Of a DNA stretch of 64,000 bases, positions 1 to 9,945 are shown one piece after another; within the stretch, counting starts at the first letter, position 1; every line of letters starts with the position of its first letter. The notes under the pieces are model-generated. The model made no database searches and was not told where the DNA came from. It saw only the letters and a list, made by a program, of their open reading frames with translations. Source of the DNA: Acrasis kona (Eukaryota > Heterolobosea > Eutetramitea > Acrasida > Acrasidae); the NCBI GenBank assembly GCA_026419775.2, contig JAOPGA020001603.1, positions 1 through 64,000 of the forward strand, given 5' to 3'. The position numbers and the translations under genes are program-made.

Positions 1-633
1 CGTCATCTCAGTTCTAATAATACTGGCGACATCCTCTTTAGTTAATGACGGACCTGATATTAATTAAATAAGTAACTAAAGTGCATCTTACCACTAACGC
101 TGTGCAACCCTACATCAGTAGTTCGCTTTGATCGATCCAAAGCAAACTGTACTTCAGCTTCCGCCTCTGTTTGTCTCTTTTTCTTTGGTGTTTGCTTTTC
201 TTTTGTTGAGCTCTTCTTTGGCTGAATTGTGCCTATTTTGTTTGATAACTGTTATTGTGCAAAAACTTGGTAATTATTTACCTATTACTGAATCGTACTT
301 CTTATCACTTAAGATTACATCCTTGTCAATGCAATCATATACCCATTCACAGGTATATAAGGGTATGTTATTTTCAGTAGCACTGAACCATGTGCTCTGC
401 TTGCCATCTTCGTATATGACATTAGTAACGCCAATAAGATTCTTGACTACTTCCCCACCATGGGTTGTAATTGAATCCTTTGCCGTCTCCGCTCTGTCCT
501 TGTTTGAAACATCTATAAAAAATTTTAGCCCAGCGAATAGAATTGTTTTAGTAGACTTAGCTCGTTTTTTTGCTGGTGTTAATGTACTGGTGTTTGTACT
601 TGATGAGGTAGAGGGAGCTTTACGTTTGGCCAT
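1..633 (-). CDS. BRCT-domain protein, 5' part (runs off the left edge)
   Basis: The protein starts MAKRKAPST at 633 with a low-complexity Ser/Thr/Lys leader. A single BRCT domain follows at about residues 30-110, with the TILFAG start, the HGGEV turn and the conserved CEWVYDCI helix. BRCT domains bind phosphopeptides or partner BRCTs in DNA-damage and cell-cycle proteins; the QSTWFSA stretch recalls microcephalin-type BRCTs, but that is a weak resemblance. Frame continuity gives exons 289-633, 92-248 and 1-53, with introns of 40 nt (249-288) and 38 nt (54-91). Exon 2 encodes a Lys/Gln/Glu-rich basic tail that looks like a nuclear localisation region. The 3' end lies outside the window. The BRCT call is confident; the orthology is not. 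Confidence 0.8.
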
Positions 634-983
634 TGTTTCTGTTTTGATAATAAAAAACTACTGCGATGAGTAGACTATTTATTATTGGATGCGTACATTA
701 CAATGGTATAACAGACAAAATATTGTTTACCAAGATTGTAAGATTCTTTGTATTGATTCTATCGCTGATCTAGATGTAGAGTACACAGTATGTCCTATCT
801 GAGATTATTAACTCATTTGTTAATTGATTTTACAATTTCAAACTCTTGTACAACGGAGCTAACTAGCACATTGTTTTGAGATGTTATTTTGTATATTATT
901 GAAAATATGTGATTATAACAATAGTAGGAATGAGGTACAAAGACCTTGAAAAGGGATATTGCAAGAGAAGTTGAAAAAAGTGA
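634..983. other. intergenic, AT-rich
   Basis: No open frame or recognisable RNA gene is visible on either strand. It separates the BRCT gene start from the tandem repeat and transposon to the right and would contain the BRCT gene promoter. Confidence 0.5.
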
Positions 984-1235
984 TTTGATTGATTAGATTT
1001 AAATTGTGTTTGAACACATCTCGCTTGGTCTCACTAGACTCAATTTTTTGCGTTAATTTTAATGGTACTCTCAGATTTTGAAGCCAATAATTTTTGACTA
1101 AGATTGTGTCTTGATTTGCCTGATTAGAATTAAATTGTGTTTGGAGACATAGCGCTTAGTCTCAATAGACTCGGTATTTTGCGATGATTCTAGCGGTATC
1201 ATTATATTTCGAAGTTGATAATTTTTTGACCAAGT
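984..1235 (+). repeat. two-copy diverged tandem repeat, period about 131 bp
   Basis: Copy 1 (about 984-1102) and copy 2 (about 1115-1235) share ordered blocks: GATTAGA..TTAAATTGTGTTTG, then CATCTCGCTT/CATAGCGCTT, GTCTCA.TAGACTC, TTTTGCG and TTTTTTGAC.AAG. I judge them roughly three-quarters identical. They lie directly upstream of the transposon reading frame and may be its subterminal repeats or promoter. This is seen by eye, with no alignment run. Confidence 0.7.
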
Positions 1236-1265
1236 CGCCAACTTTTTTTGTGAGAGATTGTAACA

Positions 1266-3482
1266 ATGGATTTAACAGTAGCATTCATCTCCTTGTTCAG
1301 AATAATTTTAATCCTACTATGTATTGGGCTGCAACACTCGAGAATATATCATTGTCGTGGTGGTTACATGTCGCGAAGAAAAAGAGTTATGCTGAGGAGG
1401 CTGTATTTAAAACTTAAACGGCACGAACAAAAAATGAAGAGTGGTTATTATCAGAACTCACAAAAAGATGACATCAAGATAAATGTTCACTCAGAGAAAG
1501 TATCGTTTGTAGTATCCATTAACCCAACAAATCAAACTACAACGCTATATGAGAACATTTCAACTGTGCTCGAGATTATTTTGGAAGAATTTTACATTAC
1601 GTGTTTAGATAAACCAGTACCGCTACACAAAACAATTTATGACTGCAACATTCAAAACGGAAGTACATTGATGGTACAGTTGCGATTAGTTGGCGGAGGC
1701 AATAAAGAAAGTATGCTGATTTTAGCGCAACCAACCAAGAACCGTCAATATCAGAAGAAGAAATTCGAAAGTGGACAGATGAAAAAGTTGAATTAATCGA
1801 GAAAAAATTTGACAATTTGGAAAATAAATCAAGTGATGAGTACACATTTGTTAAAGAATTGGTCAGAGAAGCTCGGCTCAAGTTCTACACACCATTCAAC
1901 ACTTTAGAATGCAAGCGAGATGGATTGCATTCAGGGAAATGTGAAGGTTTAATAATAAGGGTGGACGGAGGACACCAACACATTTGCATAAAATGCAAAT
2001 CACCAACAAACGTGTGTAAGTTGTGTCATTCATTTCACCACCATATTCAGAGTAACCTCAAAAGGCATATGGTACAATACATATTTAAATCCTTCTTTTT
2101 AAAAACTTATAGGATGAAACATCACATGTTGGAGAGTATAAAAATATTAACCTTGGCATTCCTCAAGATGTAATCGACTTGAATGACGAAGGACTTATTA
2201 CAGGTGGAATTTTAATTGAATTATTGAAGGAATTTCATAACAGTTCCTTACAAAACAACAATGATAATGACAAACCCCAACATGTTCAAAAAGAGCCTTT
2301 AATTTCCCCAACAAGAACTTGCAAGTCAGAATACAGTAAATTACGATCATTGTTATCTGAGTCACCAATGGATATTTTTGATGATATGAAGCATAAAATA
2401 TATAAAGATGCCACTAATGCTGCTAATCTAGAGAAATATCAAGTAATCACAGTTCCAAAACAGACAGGCATACTCCCATACAAATCTATTCAAGAAGGAA
2501 TGAGCCATCGTTTTTATCGCGAATGTGATTTAACCCAAGATGGCATGGTGAATTTAAATGAATTTTTATCCGCATCTAGTACCTTGGGTAAACATACAGA
2601 TACTGATAGTATAAAACTTAAAAATCTTGTAAAAAAGTTGAGCAAGCAACTCAAAAAGCTTCATACTGCAAAAAGAAACACAAATATAGATGAGTCGCAG
2701 ATTGAGATTGACAATTTGAAGATTGAAGTGATCAAATTGAGAATTGAAATCGCAAATATGCAGTTACTTGAAAATCAAGTTAATAAATATGTAAAGAACC
2801 CACGCCGCTATACTGAAATTGAAGCAGATCCATCTTTCCCATCAATAGAAGCTAATGAATATACGTCAAATAATAAAGTCATTAAACATTTGCCTTTAGG
2901 GCCAAAAATAGCCCGAATTTTTAATAATAAAGATGATGTGAAGCATCTTCGGTTTGTTCCAATGCACAAAGAAAGGGTTAGTCTGATCTTGTTGAACAAC
3001 ATTGCAATGATGGTGCACTGTTGTTATTGGTGAACTGGTTCTCAGATCATTTTAATAAATCTAGAAATGCTGGAAAATCTAGAAAAGCTTATGGTGGGTA
3101 TTATGATCTTTGTAACGCTGGTCATAAATATCGAGGAAAACTAAAAAGCAAGATTCTGTATAGTGTTGGAAGTAAAGATCTCACTTTGCATGAGTTTGTT
3201 CTTGGTGCAGTCAAAGATCTGAAACAGTTGTATGATGGTATTGTAGTGTGGCATGCACTATTAGAGAAGTTTGTTTTAGTTAGACCGCTTCTACACTTGG
3301 TAATTGCTGATCAACCTGAGCATGATGAAGCATGTAGTACACAAGGACATACTGCAACCACTGGTTGTTGTCGTTGTTATCGACTTCACAATGAATATCA
3401 TGATTATAATCAGGTTGATGAAATGAGAACTGTCCAAAAGACAGCAAACCAAATCAATATTCTTTATAGTATTACAAACTGA
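1266..3482 (+). CDS. transposase N-terminal half: ubiquitin-like, zinc-finger, EF-hand-like and TNP2-like regions
   Basis: Four exons read through in one frame: 1266-1710, 1755-2071, 2113-2937 and 2982-3482 (about 695 aa). The introns are 44, 41 and 44 nt. The order of parts is: a basic N-terminus; a ubiquitin-like segment whose end (DCNIQNGSTLMVQLRL then three Gly, at 1692-1700) closely follows the end of ubiquitin; a Cys/His cluster (about 1909-2070) with C..C and HHH motifs; a Gln/Lys-rich region; an EF-hand-like loop (DLTQDGMVNLNE, 2527-2562); and the TNP2-like catalytic start with IADQPEHDEA and CCRC. The start could also be the Met at 1368. Splice sites are inferred from frame only. The EF-hand may be chance. 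Confidence 0.6.
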
Positions 3483-3647
3483 ATGGTATACAAAAAGATG
3501 TTGAAGACTGTGTCAGTCCGGTGTTGATTTAACAGCTTTTGGTTACTATCAACTGAGCCATATTGTTTTGATATTCATGAGTGTTGTCCAGGTGATATTT
3601 TTCATATTAAAGTACTTGGAAACTTTTCAAAACACCATATTGAGCTA

Positions 3648-4661
3648 ATGGTGACAAATAAGATTGTTGACGAAGATGCAATTGAGAATAGTAAGTATTC
3701 TAAATTTACAAAGTTCAACATTTTAGATTTGAAAAAATTGAAATTTAATTCTAAATTGAAATCAATTTCTTTTAAAGATTGTGGTAACTGGGATGGAGAC
3801 AACTGGTCAGATTTTATAAGAATATCCCCACTAGTTTTTGACACCCTTCTTAAAAAAGAACATTTTCAATGTTATATGGATCATTTGCTCTATTATNGAA
3901 TAATGTACAATTCAAATCTTGGAATAGATGATATTGAGTTTGCTAGAAAAGTATACAAGCGATTCGCATCTCAGTATACAAAATTGTTTGGAAAGGATGC
4001 AGCTAATCATATAAAGTTCCATACAATGCAGCATATGTTTGATGAGGCTATAAAGTTTGGTCCTCCTTGTACGTATCATACTAAACCATTTGAACACTAT
4101 CATGTCCCAATGAAGAAGCTAGCTGGCCAATCTACAGCAACTGGTGTTGAGTTTGAGATCAAGGATACACTTCAATATTATTACCCTGAGACAGTATACA
4201 AAAAGAAGAACCAAGATGTAATAAGGATTGACAATAATTTCAAGTTCCCAAAGTGTGATGCAATATTGATACAAGAGTCAGACAAGTTAAAATATGAGAG
4301 TTACGCGTATAAAAACAAGTGGGTCTTAAAGCACGATAACCTTGTTCAAATATACCGCCCCAAGTCATTCACACGGGACAGAACAACAATCACAGTCAAT
4401 GACCACATCTCAATCCAAAATACAGAAAATGAATTTGGAATAATCACAAATATTGAGTTTTGGGTATTCAAATCAGGTATTATATGTCCTGTTGTATTTA
4501 TTAATCAGTATAAATGTAATAATGTACAATCAACAAATATGTGTCCATTAGTTGATACTAGTTACATTATAAAAAAAGATTATTGTGTCCATGGCAGTAA
4601 TGTTGTCCCAGTTCTTGTTGCAGAAAGAGGAGATGATAAATACATCTGTACATTCTTTTAA
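3648..4661 (+). CDS. transposase C-terminal half (TNP2/Plavaka-like)
   Basis: This 337-aa frame carries the C-terminal signature of CACTA-type transposases, a His-rich block KFHTMQHMFDEAIKFGP, then TKPFEHYHVPMKKL, and an EFGIITNIEFWVF block near the end. An N at 3897 gives one unknown residue. The frame is open upstream to about 3520, where it encodes a CFDIHECCPGDIF segment also expected of this family. The link to the preceding frame needs one extra T in the T4 run near 3534, so this is a single-base deletion or a sequencing error. It acts as a cut-and-paste transposase if functional. Confidence 0.6.
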   Translation: MVTNKIVDEDAIENSKYSKFTKFNILDLKKLKFNSKLKSISFKDCGNWDGDNWSDFIRISPLVFDTLLKKEHFQCYMDHLLYYXIMYNSNLGIDDIEFARKVYKRFASQYTKLFGKDAANHIKFHTMQHMFDEAIKFGPPCTYHTKPFEHYHVPMKKLAGQSTATGVEFEIKDTLQYYYPETVYKKKNQDVIRIDNNFKFPKCDAILIQESDKLKYESYAYKNKWVLKHDNLVQIYRPKSFTRDRTTITVNDHISIQNTENEFGIITNIEFWVFKSGIICPVVFINQYKCNNVQSTNMCPLVDTSYIIKKDYCVHGSNVVPVLVAERGDDKYICTFF

Positions 4662-4881
4662 TTNAATAAACTTCAATTATTTAATTTTTATATTGATCGA
4701 CATTTGTTATACTAGATAGTTTATAACCCTAGTGAGCGAGCTTCTTAAATACCAGGCTTTTTTAAGGTGTATTAAACTGGTTTATTACACTGATTTTTCA
4801 ATTTGGTTATTTTAGTCCATTTTATTTGGTTTATTAGACAGATTCTAAATAAACCGATTTTTTCGCCGATTAGAAGGGTTT

Positions 4882-5540
4882 GTGAGGAAAAGGGTTTCAC
4901 TGATAGCTCACCAAAGAACCCAAGAATTAGTACAGCGCAAACAAAAGTTCTGGAGAGACAACATTTGGGATCACGATATCCCAAACTTTGTGTTTATTGA
5001 TGAGTCGCACATTGACATTAAGGTTTTCAATGCAAAGTTTGCATATTATAAAGTTGGGCAAAAAGCAGAGCATCCTCAAGGAAATGTTATGAAATCAACT
5101 TTCTCAATTATCATGGCTCAGGATCATTCTTCAATTATACACAGCTATTTGAAGAACACATCTAAAGAAGGTGTCAAATCTGGTGATTTAAAATATTTTT
5201 CAGGAAGCTTATTGCAAAGTATGGAGTAGAGGCAACGTATGTTATGGACAATGCAAAGATACATCGCTCTGCAGAGATGGCTGAGTTTTTCAGAGAAAAT
5301 GGTATCAAGTATTTGTTTTTGCCACCATACTCACCAGACTATTCACCAATCGAGTTGTCATTTGCTTACATGAAATGTTATTTGCAAACGTACGAATCAG
5401 AACGCAGGTCAAAAATATTTTTGAACAGTAATGAGCGTATGTTCCGTGTTATTAAACGTGGTGTTGCTGCAATACCATCAGAAGTAATTTTGAATAACAC
5501 AATCCATTGCATCAATAACTGGAGAAGAGACAATTTATAA
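4882..5540 (+). pseudogene. Tc1/IS630-type DDE transposase, 5'-truncated and frameshifted
   Basis: Two adjacent frames, 4882-5229 and 5244-5540, hold the DDE core of a Tc1/IS630 transposase: FVFIDESHI (first Asp), VMDNAKIH (second Asp) and PPYSPDYSPIE (the final acidic residue). The N-terminal helix-turn-helix region is missing, with stops just upstream of 4860. The two frames would join if the T5 run at about 5196-5200 had one more T. No terminal inverted repeats were found. It sits immediately after the CACTA-like element and is a different family from the whole element at 15092. Confidence 0.8.
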
Positions 5541-6081
5541 TAAATTTGAGCTGGTCTTTATTGATTTATTTGTGTGTTCATTATTCGCAATTCTGCAAAA
5601 GCAAAAACCTCAATTGCAATTGCAAAATATTTTACATATTGTAAATTGTCGGCAAAAATCCGACATGCTTTTCAAGGATCGACAATAACAATTACAATTG
5701 GATTTCAAGTTGATAAATTTTGACCTGAACCACAACATTGACTGATTACGAATACAATACCGTATCCGAATTAAATTCAATCATGAGCCCCAATCACAAT
5801 TTACAAAGGAATTTAGTTCTTGTTTTTATCGGATGCCTTNAATTTGTCACAACGAGGTATTGAAGTGAAGAAAATTAAGAGATGTCAAAAGGACAAAACA
5901 AGGAAACAAACAGAAAAAACTATTTTCACTATTGCAAAGTTTGCAATGAGGAGTAAACATTTAGACAAAGCAACGGGCCATCCATCAAAACAATACAATT
6001 CGAACTATTAAGAGCGAATGTCAATAATTTTGTTAATACAAGTTAAGAGATTTTAATAGATGGGACAAAAACAATTTGGAT
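5541..6081. other. intergenic, AT-rich, one N
   Basis: No recognisable gene. A short + strand frame around 5820-6011 contains an N and is Lys-rich without recognisable motifs, so I do not call it. Short inverted stretches built on CAATTGCAATTG and on TTGTC/GACAA occur near 5610-5690. Confidence 0.4.
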
Positions 6082-6999
6082 TCATCTCTGATTGTTTAGT
6101 TGCTGTACAAGAGCGATCAATTGTAATATGTCCTGCCTACTATTGTTGATATCCTGCCTACTATTGTTGATATCCTGTCTGGTGTTTTCCATCATATCCA
6201 ACAGGCGATTTTGGGCACGCTGTTGCTCCTCCATCATATTCAACAGGCGATTTTGGGCACACTGGTTCGAGTTTAGCTGATCCACAATCGTTCTAGTTAT
6301 GGCCACTATCTCTTCCACTCTCACGACGCCAGGTTGACGCATATTTTGTAAGTTGGCGGGATTGTTAGCGTTAGCCTGAACCATATCAACAAGGTTTGAT
6401 CTTATTGATTGTGGCTGAGATTGTGCTTGTGGTGGTTGAATGGGTGGTCGAACTTGTGGCTGTGGTGGCCGTGGTGGTTGAACCTGATTTTGTTCAGGTA
6501 GCTGTGGCGCATCTAGTACTCTCGGTACTATTACAACATTATTACGCGCTCTGCGCCCAGAAACTCTCGACACTTGTTCGTGAGGAGCCATTGAAGAGAC
6601 ATTCATATTTGGTCCTCTCGGTGGAACCGAATTGGCCCTGCTATAAGAAGATACCCCTGAGCGATTGATGCCATGTTGCCTGGACGCAAATGACTCAATG
6701 TCAATGCCACTAGAAGCGGGTGCTTCAATCTTCCCACCTTTGTTTGCATTGAAAGCGCTACCAATACTTTCTGACCTGCCAGTGGGAATTGTTGGGGAAA
6801 GTGGTGGTAGGTTGTTGTTGTTGTTGTTGTGAGCTGACCTACGTATCCTCTCAATCGTCGGAATATTATTTACAGACCTCAAGTCATCTTGCTCTATATA
6901 ATCATCGTCATCACTTTCCTCTTGGTCATTATAGTCGTCATCTTTGTGTTTGACCACGTTCACTGGGAATTCATCTTGTTCTTCAGATATTTTTGACAC
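6082..6999 (-). CDS. hypothetical acidic/Pro-Gln-rich protein with C-terminal coiled coil
   Basis: About 305 aa. The order is an acidic N-terminus with Asp/Glu runs, an Asn run, a Ser/Arg-rich middle, a Pro/Gln-rich segment and a C-terminal helix with internal repeats. Two near-identical 14-residue units (QNRLLNMMEEQQRA, QNRLLDMMENTRQD) and two INNSRQD units suggest a heptad coiled coil. There is no ATG at the 5' end; the frame begins GTG right after a CAG that could be a splice acceptor, so an upstream exon is likely. It lies in the mobile-element zone and could be an accessory ORF. Function unknown. Confidence 0.45.
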   Translation of the reverse strand: MSKISEEQDEFPVNVVKHKDDDYNDQEESDDDDYIEQDDLRSVNNIPTIERIRRSAHNNNNNNLPPLSPTIPTGRSESIGSAFNANKGGKIEAPASSGIDIESFASRQHGINRSGVSSYSRANSVPPRGPNMNVSSMAPHEQVSRVSGRRARNNVVIVPRVLDAPQLPEQNQVQPPRPPQPQVRPPIQPPQAQSQPQSIRSNLVDMVQANANNPANLQNMRQPGVVRVEEIVAITRTIVDQLNSNQCAQNRLLNMMEEQQRAQNRLLDMMENTRQDINNSRQDINNSRQDILQLIALVQQLNNQR

Positions 7000-7234
7000 C
7001 TGTCAATCAATAACATTTCGATCTTATTTTGAATGGATATCACCAGCAGCACCTTTGTAATTTAAAAAGGATGAATGAAGAAAATCCAAAAATGTTTAAT
7101 CCAGAGTGTAACAAATCATGACATATTTGAAATTGAGAACCAAATCAGCTCTAGAGGACGCAGGCTTCAAGCATTGATTGATTAAGACTATTTATGCAAA
7201 GCCACCAAACTACCAAGATTTGACTATCATGCTT

Positions 7235-7543
7235 TTAAAACATGACGCATTTTTTCTTGCAAAAGAAAGCAGGATTAGTAGCTCCAGTCNTTGCTTTTAC
7301 TTTCAAGAATTCATGAGATGGAGATGCGCAATAGTGACACTTGGTAGAGGTTGGTTTGTCGTGGGGCCATGCTATGCAGTAGGACTTGTACTTATTGTTA
7401 ACCTCTTTTCTCATCACAATTGACTTATGGTGGTGCACCGGATCACAAAGATGTACTTGTTTGGCTCCAAAAGACACAATGGCGCCGTACTTGCTGNTCT
7501 TTGGTTTCTCGCAGTTCATGAGAGAGCACTTGGGTGGTTCCAA
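7235..7543 (-). CDS. small Cys/His-rich hypothetical protein
   Basis: About 100 aa with paired cysteines (CSLMNC, HLCDPVHHH, CHYC, FFCKKKC) that could bind zinc. Two N bases (7290 and 7498) fall inside the frame. The frame lacks an ATG at its 5' end (first Met is residue 9), so an upstream exon or a truncated copy is possible. I do not recognise the family. Confidence 0.35.
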   Translation of the reverse strand: MEPPKCSLMNCEKPKXSKYGAIVSFGAKQVHLCDPVHHHKSIVMRKEVNNKYKSYCIAWPHDKPTSTKCHYCASPSHEFLKVKAXTGATNPAFFCKKKCVMF

Positions 7544-7944
7544 TGTAACATGTGTGACTTACGGTTGTTAGGTGCTGTTGCGTATGATTCTTGGTTGAAA
7601 GGGTAGTCCTGTCCTATTATATTTCCATAGGACTAATATTATTTACCCTCTACGATAAAGAAAGTATTTTATTTTATTTATTAACCCATTGTAACAGATT
7701 TGGAGGGAGATTGACCGGTTAAAATGAGTTGAGTACGCGTTTGTGAAAGATTGTTCGAAATTAATCGTTTACACATCACTATGTCACATTCTCAAATTCC
7801 AACTTCACAATCGCTTTTGGACAAGGTTCCCGCCCGCCACACCCAATTGGTTTTAATAAAATAATTCTCAAGACTGTATTAACACATTAGCGTCCACGAG
7901 CATTTCCGCTCATATAAACTGATGTTTTCAAAAGTAAAATTTAC

Positions 7945-8045
7945 TAAAACCACCCATGTAACGGGAAAGTTGTATATGATTGCAATAAATTGCAACGCGC
8001 TGAAACGCTGCATTTTGTCTAATACAGTCTTGTTAGTAGAAGGGT
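7945..8045 (+). repeat. dispersed repeat, copy A (partner at 14571-14671)
   Basis: About 100 bp starting AAAACCACCCAT and containing GAAAGTTGTATAT.ATTGCAATAAATTGCAA matches 14571-14671 in the same orientation, roughly 75-80% by eye. The sequence around the two copies differs, which is consistent with a dispersed element fragment. Confidence 0.7.
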
Positions 8046-8384
8046 AATACTCCAGTTCCCTCGATTTTCTTGTAGTCATCATCAAAGTTGTCATCAAAGT
8101 CAGAGTCCTCCTTCTTAGTTCTTTTTCTTTTACTGACCGATGTCATCTTTGCTGGAAATTTTGCTGGAGGTTTTGCTGGAGACTTTGCTGGAGATTTTAC
8201 TAAGGACTTTGGGCTTTCGTTCAACCTTGGCTTGGATTGTAGCAATCGTCTCTTTTAAATGCTCAATCATGCAGTTCTTCTTGATAATATCTAATTTGAG
8301 TGTAGCGCAGGTAGAGCATTCGACTGTCTTTCCAAGATACTCAGACTTGGCAAAAGAGCACAAAACAACATGCTGATCCATCAT
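8033..8384 (-). pseudogene. hypothetical Lys/Ser/Pro-rich protein in two overlapping frames
   Basis: The first frame (8384 down) begins MMDQHVVLCSFAKSEYLGK and carries a CSTC pair and an amphipathic helix. A second frame (to 8033) carries repeated SPAK/PPAK/FPAK units, a basic NLS-like stretch and an acidic tail. The repeats run on in both frames over the overlap, which suggests one gene with a frame break near 8200. Histone-H1-like tails look similar, but there is no domain evidence. Confidence 0.35.
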
Positions 8385-8520
8385 CTCAGCATGAGTCTCT
8401 TGAGAGGGTAGACAAGTACGCTAACAACATTCTCTGTGATTAACCATTTTGGGAATTGTTCCGGTCGGAAAGTACGCTAAGGATAAATTTGGAAAGGACT
8501 GTCTTTCCAAGATACTCAGA
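8322..8520 (+). repeat. 24-bp direct duplication (8322-8345 and 8497-8520)
   Basis: The sequence GACTGTCTTTCCAAGATACT plus four more bases occurs twice, 175 bp apart. A second shared word, AGTACGCTAA, occurs at 8411-8420 and 8471-8480. It looks like a small local rearrangement; a misassembly is possible. Confidence 0.75.
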
Positions 8521-8749
8521 GGTACAAGGACGATAATAAATTAATACGTAGAAATACCTGTAATAAAATTCATAATCATTTCAGCAATGTTGCTGACAGA
8601 GTTATACCNAAGGAGAATGAANGGTCTGTTTCCAAAGAATTGAATATAATGGAGCCAGATCCTGACATTATAGTTAGAGAATCACCTAAACAAGCTCCCG
8701 TGTCTAACTTCAGTAATTGCAACAACTGTAATATAACAAAATTTGTCTA
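8515..8749 (+). other. open frame without start, possible exon or element remnant
   Basis: A frame open from about 8521 to a stop at 8747-8749 has protein-like composition and ends in a Cys-containing NCNNCNITKFV. It has no ATG near its 5' end and two N bases. It may be the last exon of a lost gene or part of an element. Function unknown. Confidence 0.25.
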
Positions 8750-9102
8750 AAAAAATATGCGGCCACTTTCCAGGGCGTGAGTTGAGGAATTCCACACAAA
8801 TAAAAAATATATAAATTATCTCTTCCACAGCATTGTCTTCAAACTATACAATGTCAAATACACCTTTGGTTCTGAAGTTCAATTATAATTATATCTATAT
8901 GATTTATTGAAAACTAATATTGTAAAAGTAGTAAAATTGTTAAAATTGTTTATTTTCTATGAATTTTATAACCATTAAACGGGAGAAGTCCTTTATTATC
9001 AATTACAGCATTTTTGTAATTTTAAAACTTACACTATTTTTTTTATAAATTGCATTCTGCGAATAGCTTTATTAGAAAAAATTTACATATTTATAAATGA
9101 CT
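8750..9102. other. intergenic, very AT-rich
   Basis: Nothing recognisable. It lies past the 3' end of the LINE fragment that reads leftward from 9796. Confidence 0.4.
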
Positions 9103-9796
9103 CTATACAGCCAAAGACCCGCCTAGCTTGGCGGATTTGATGGCGTGTGTTGCGCAACGTGCGTGCCAGATGAAGTAAGAGGTCTCCATCAAAATTGTTA
9201 ATATCTTCCTCAACACTTGGAGTAGCTTTTTGACTGGTATCTTACTAGAAAAACGCTTAACTACATCCATACTAGTGCAACCAAGTAGACTAGCATAAAT
9301 AGTAGCTTTATGCTTGTCAGTCATAGGATGTTTGTCAAAATCAAAACCACTCTGGTACAGTGTAAATGGAAGACCCCAGAATTTAAATAAGCCCGTCGAA
9401 AAGAAGTGAGGACGAAGGACTAATGTCATTGATGTAGTGGTTATTAAATCCCAACTTTGCAAATTCATCCGCTGCTTCATTTTCGGAATATTGGCATAAA
9501 TGAACTCGCAGCTTGCGAGTCAATTTCTCTTTGAAATAATGGCAGAGAGAAGTTGTAAAACTTACACTATTTAAAATATTTATTCTCAGATACCCAAGGG
9601 CTTTCCTCCTATTATCTTTATTCTTTATGCGACTTATCATATACACTTGTGCAATGTCATCTTGTATAATTTTATTGCTTAAACATGCATGTTTGTATGG
9701 CATTTTTAAAACTTTATTGTAAAAGTGCTGCAACATGTAAGAAGTAGTTAAAATTGTAACTAACTCCAATCTGTGGGAACTCTGTATGTCCACCAT
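9103..9796 (-). pseudogene. LINE 3' fragment: RNase H end and C-terminal tail
   Basis: The upstream frame (9796-9383) ends with YSENEAADEFAKLG, which fits the last RNase H motif (E..AD..A) of RNase H-bearing LINEs. The overlapping frame (9480-9103) continues with a WGLPFTLYQ segment and a terminal FIWHARCATHA, the I/H-W..R tail typical of these elements. The two frames overlap at about 9385-9480, so there is at least one frameshift. Reverse transcriptase is absent, so this is a 5'-truncated dead copy. A sister fragment lies at 25862-26340. Confidence 0.65.
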
Positions 9797-9815
9797 TACA
9801 ATTATTTGTTTTGTT

Positions 9816-9945
9816 TTTATAAAACAGGGATAAGCCTGAAAGTTTATTAGTTATACAACCCCGTCAATAGTTATTAATGAGTTACCTTACACTAAAATTT
9901 TTTATATATACACATCACTGAGAAAGTGATTGCTCTTGTTCACTA
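9816..9945. repeat. LINE-linked repeat, copy A (partner at 25862-25995)
   Basis: This 130-bp stretch (TATAAAACAGGGAT, CCCGTCAATAGTTATTAATG, AGTTACCTTACACTAA, GTGATTGCTCTTGTTC) recurs at 25862-25995 in the same orientation at about 80% identity by eye. It abuts the LINE RNase H fragment here and lies next to one at the other site, so it is probably internal LINE sequence. Confidence 0.7.

Larger units (their letters stand above)
1032..4734 (+). mobile_element. CACTA/Plavaka-like (EnSpm superfamily) DNA transposon
   Basis: The internal genes resemble TNP2/Plavaka transposases. Visible hallmarks are a short-linear block around NWFSDHFNKSRN, the DQPEHDEA...GCCRC catalytic-region signature, and a downstream KFHTMQHMFDEAIKFGP block followed by TKPFEHYH. 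Possible termini are CACTAG at 1032 and CTAGTG ending at 4734. They match over only about six bases and no 3-bp target duplication is seen, so the borders are tentative. One N lies within the coding part and another just after it. The copy looks nearly whole but has at least one region (about 3480-3540) where the frame is not continuous. Confidence 0.6.

Noticed and set aside
128-673. 181-aa plus-strand frame over the BRCT gene
   Set aside because: It is the complement of the BRCT coding exons, with no family features.
1032-1036. CACTA as a firm transposon terminus
   Set aside because: Only about six bases match the other end and no 3-bp target duplication is seen; kept as tentative borders only.
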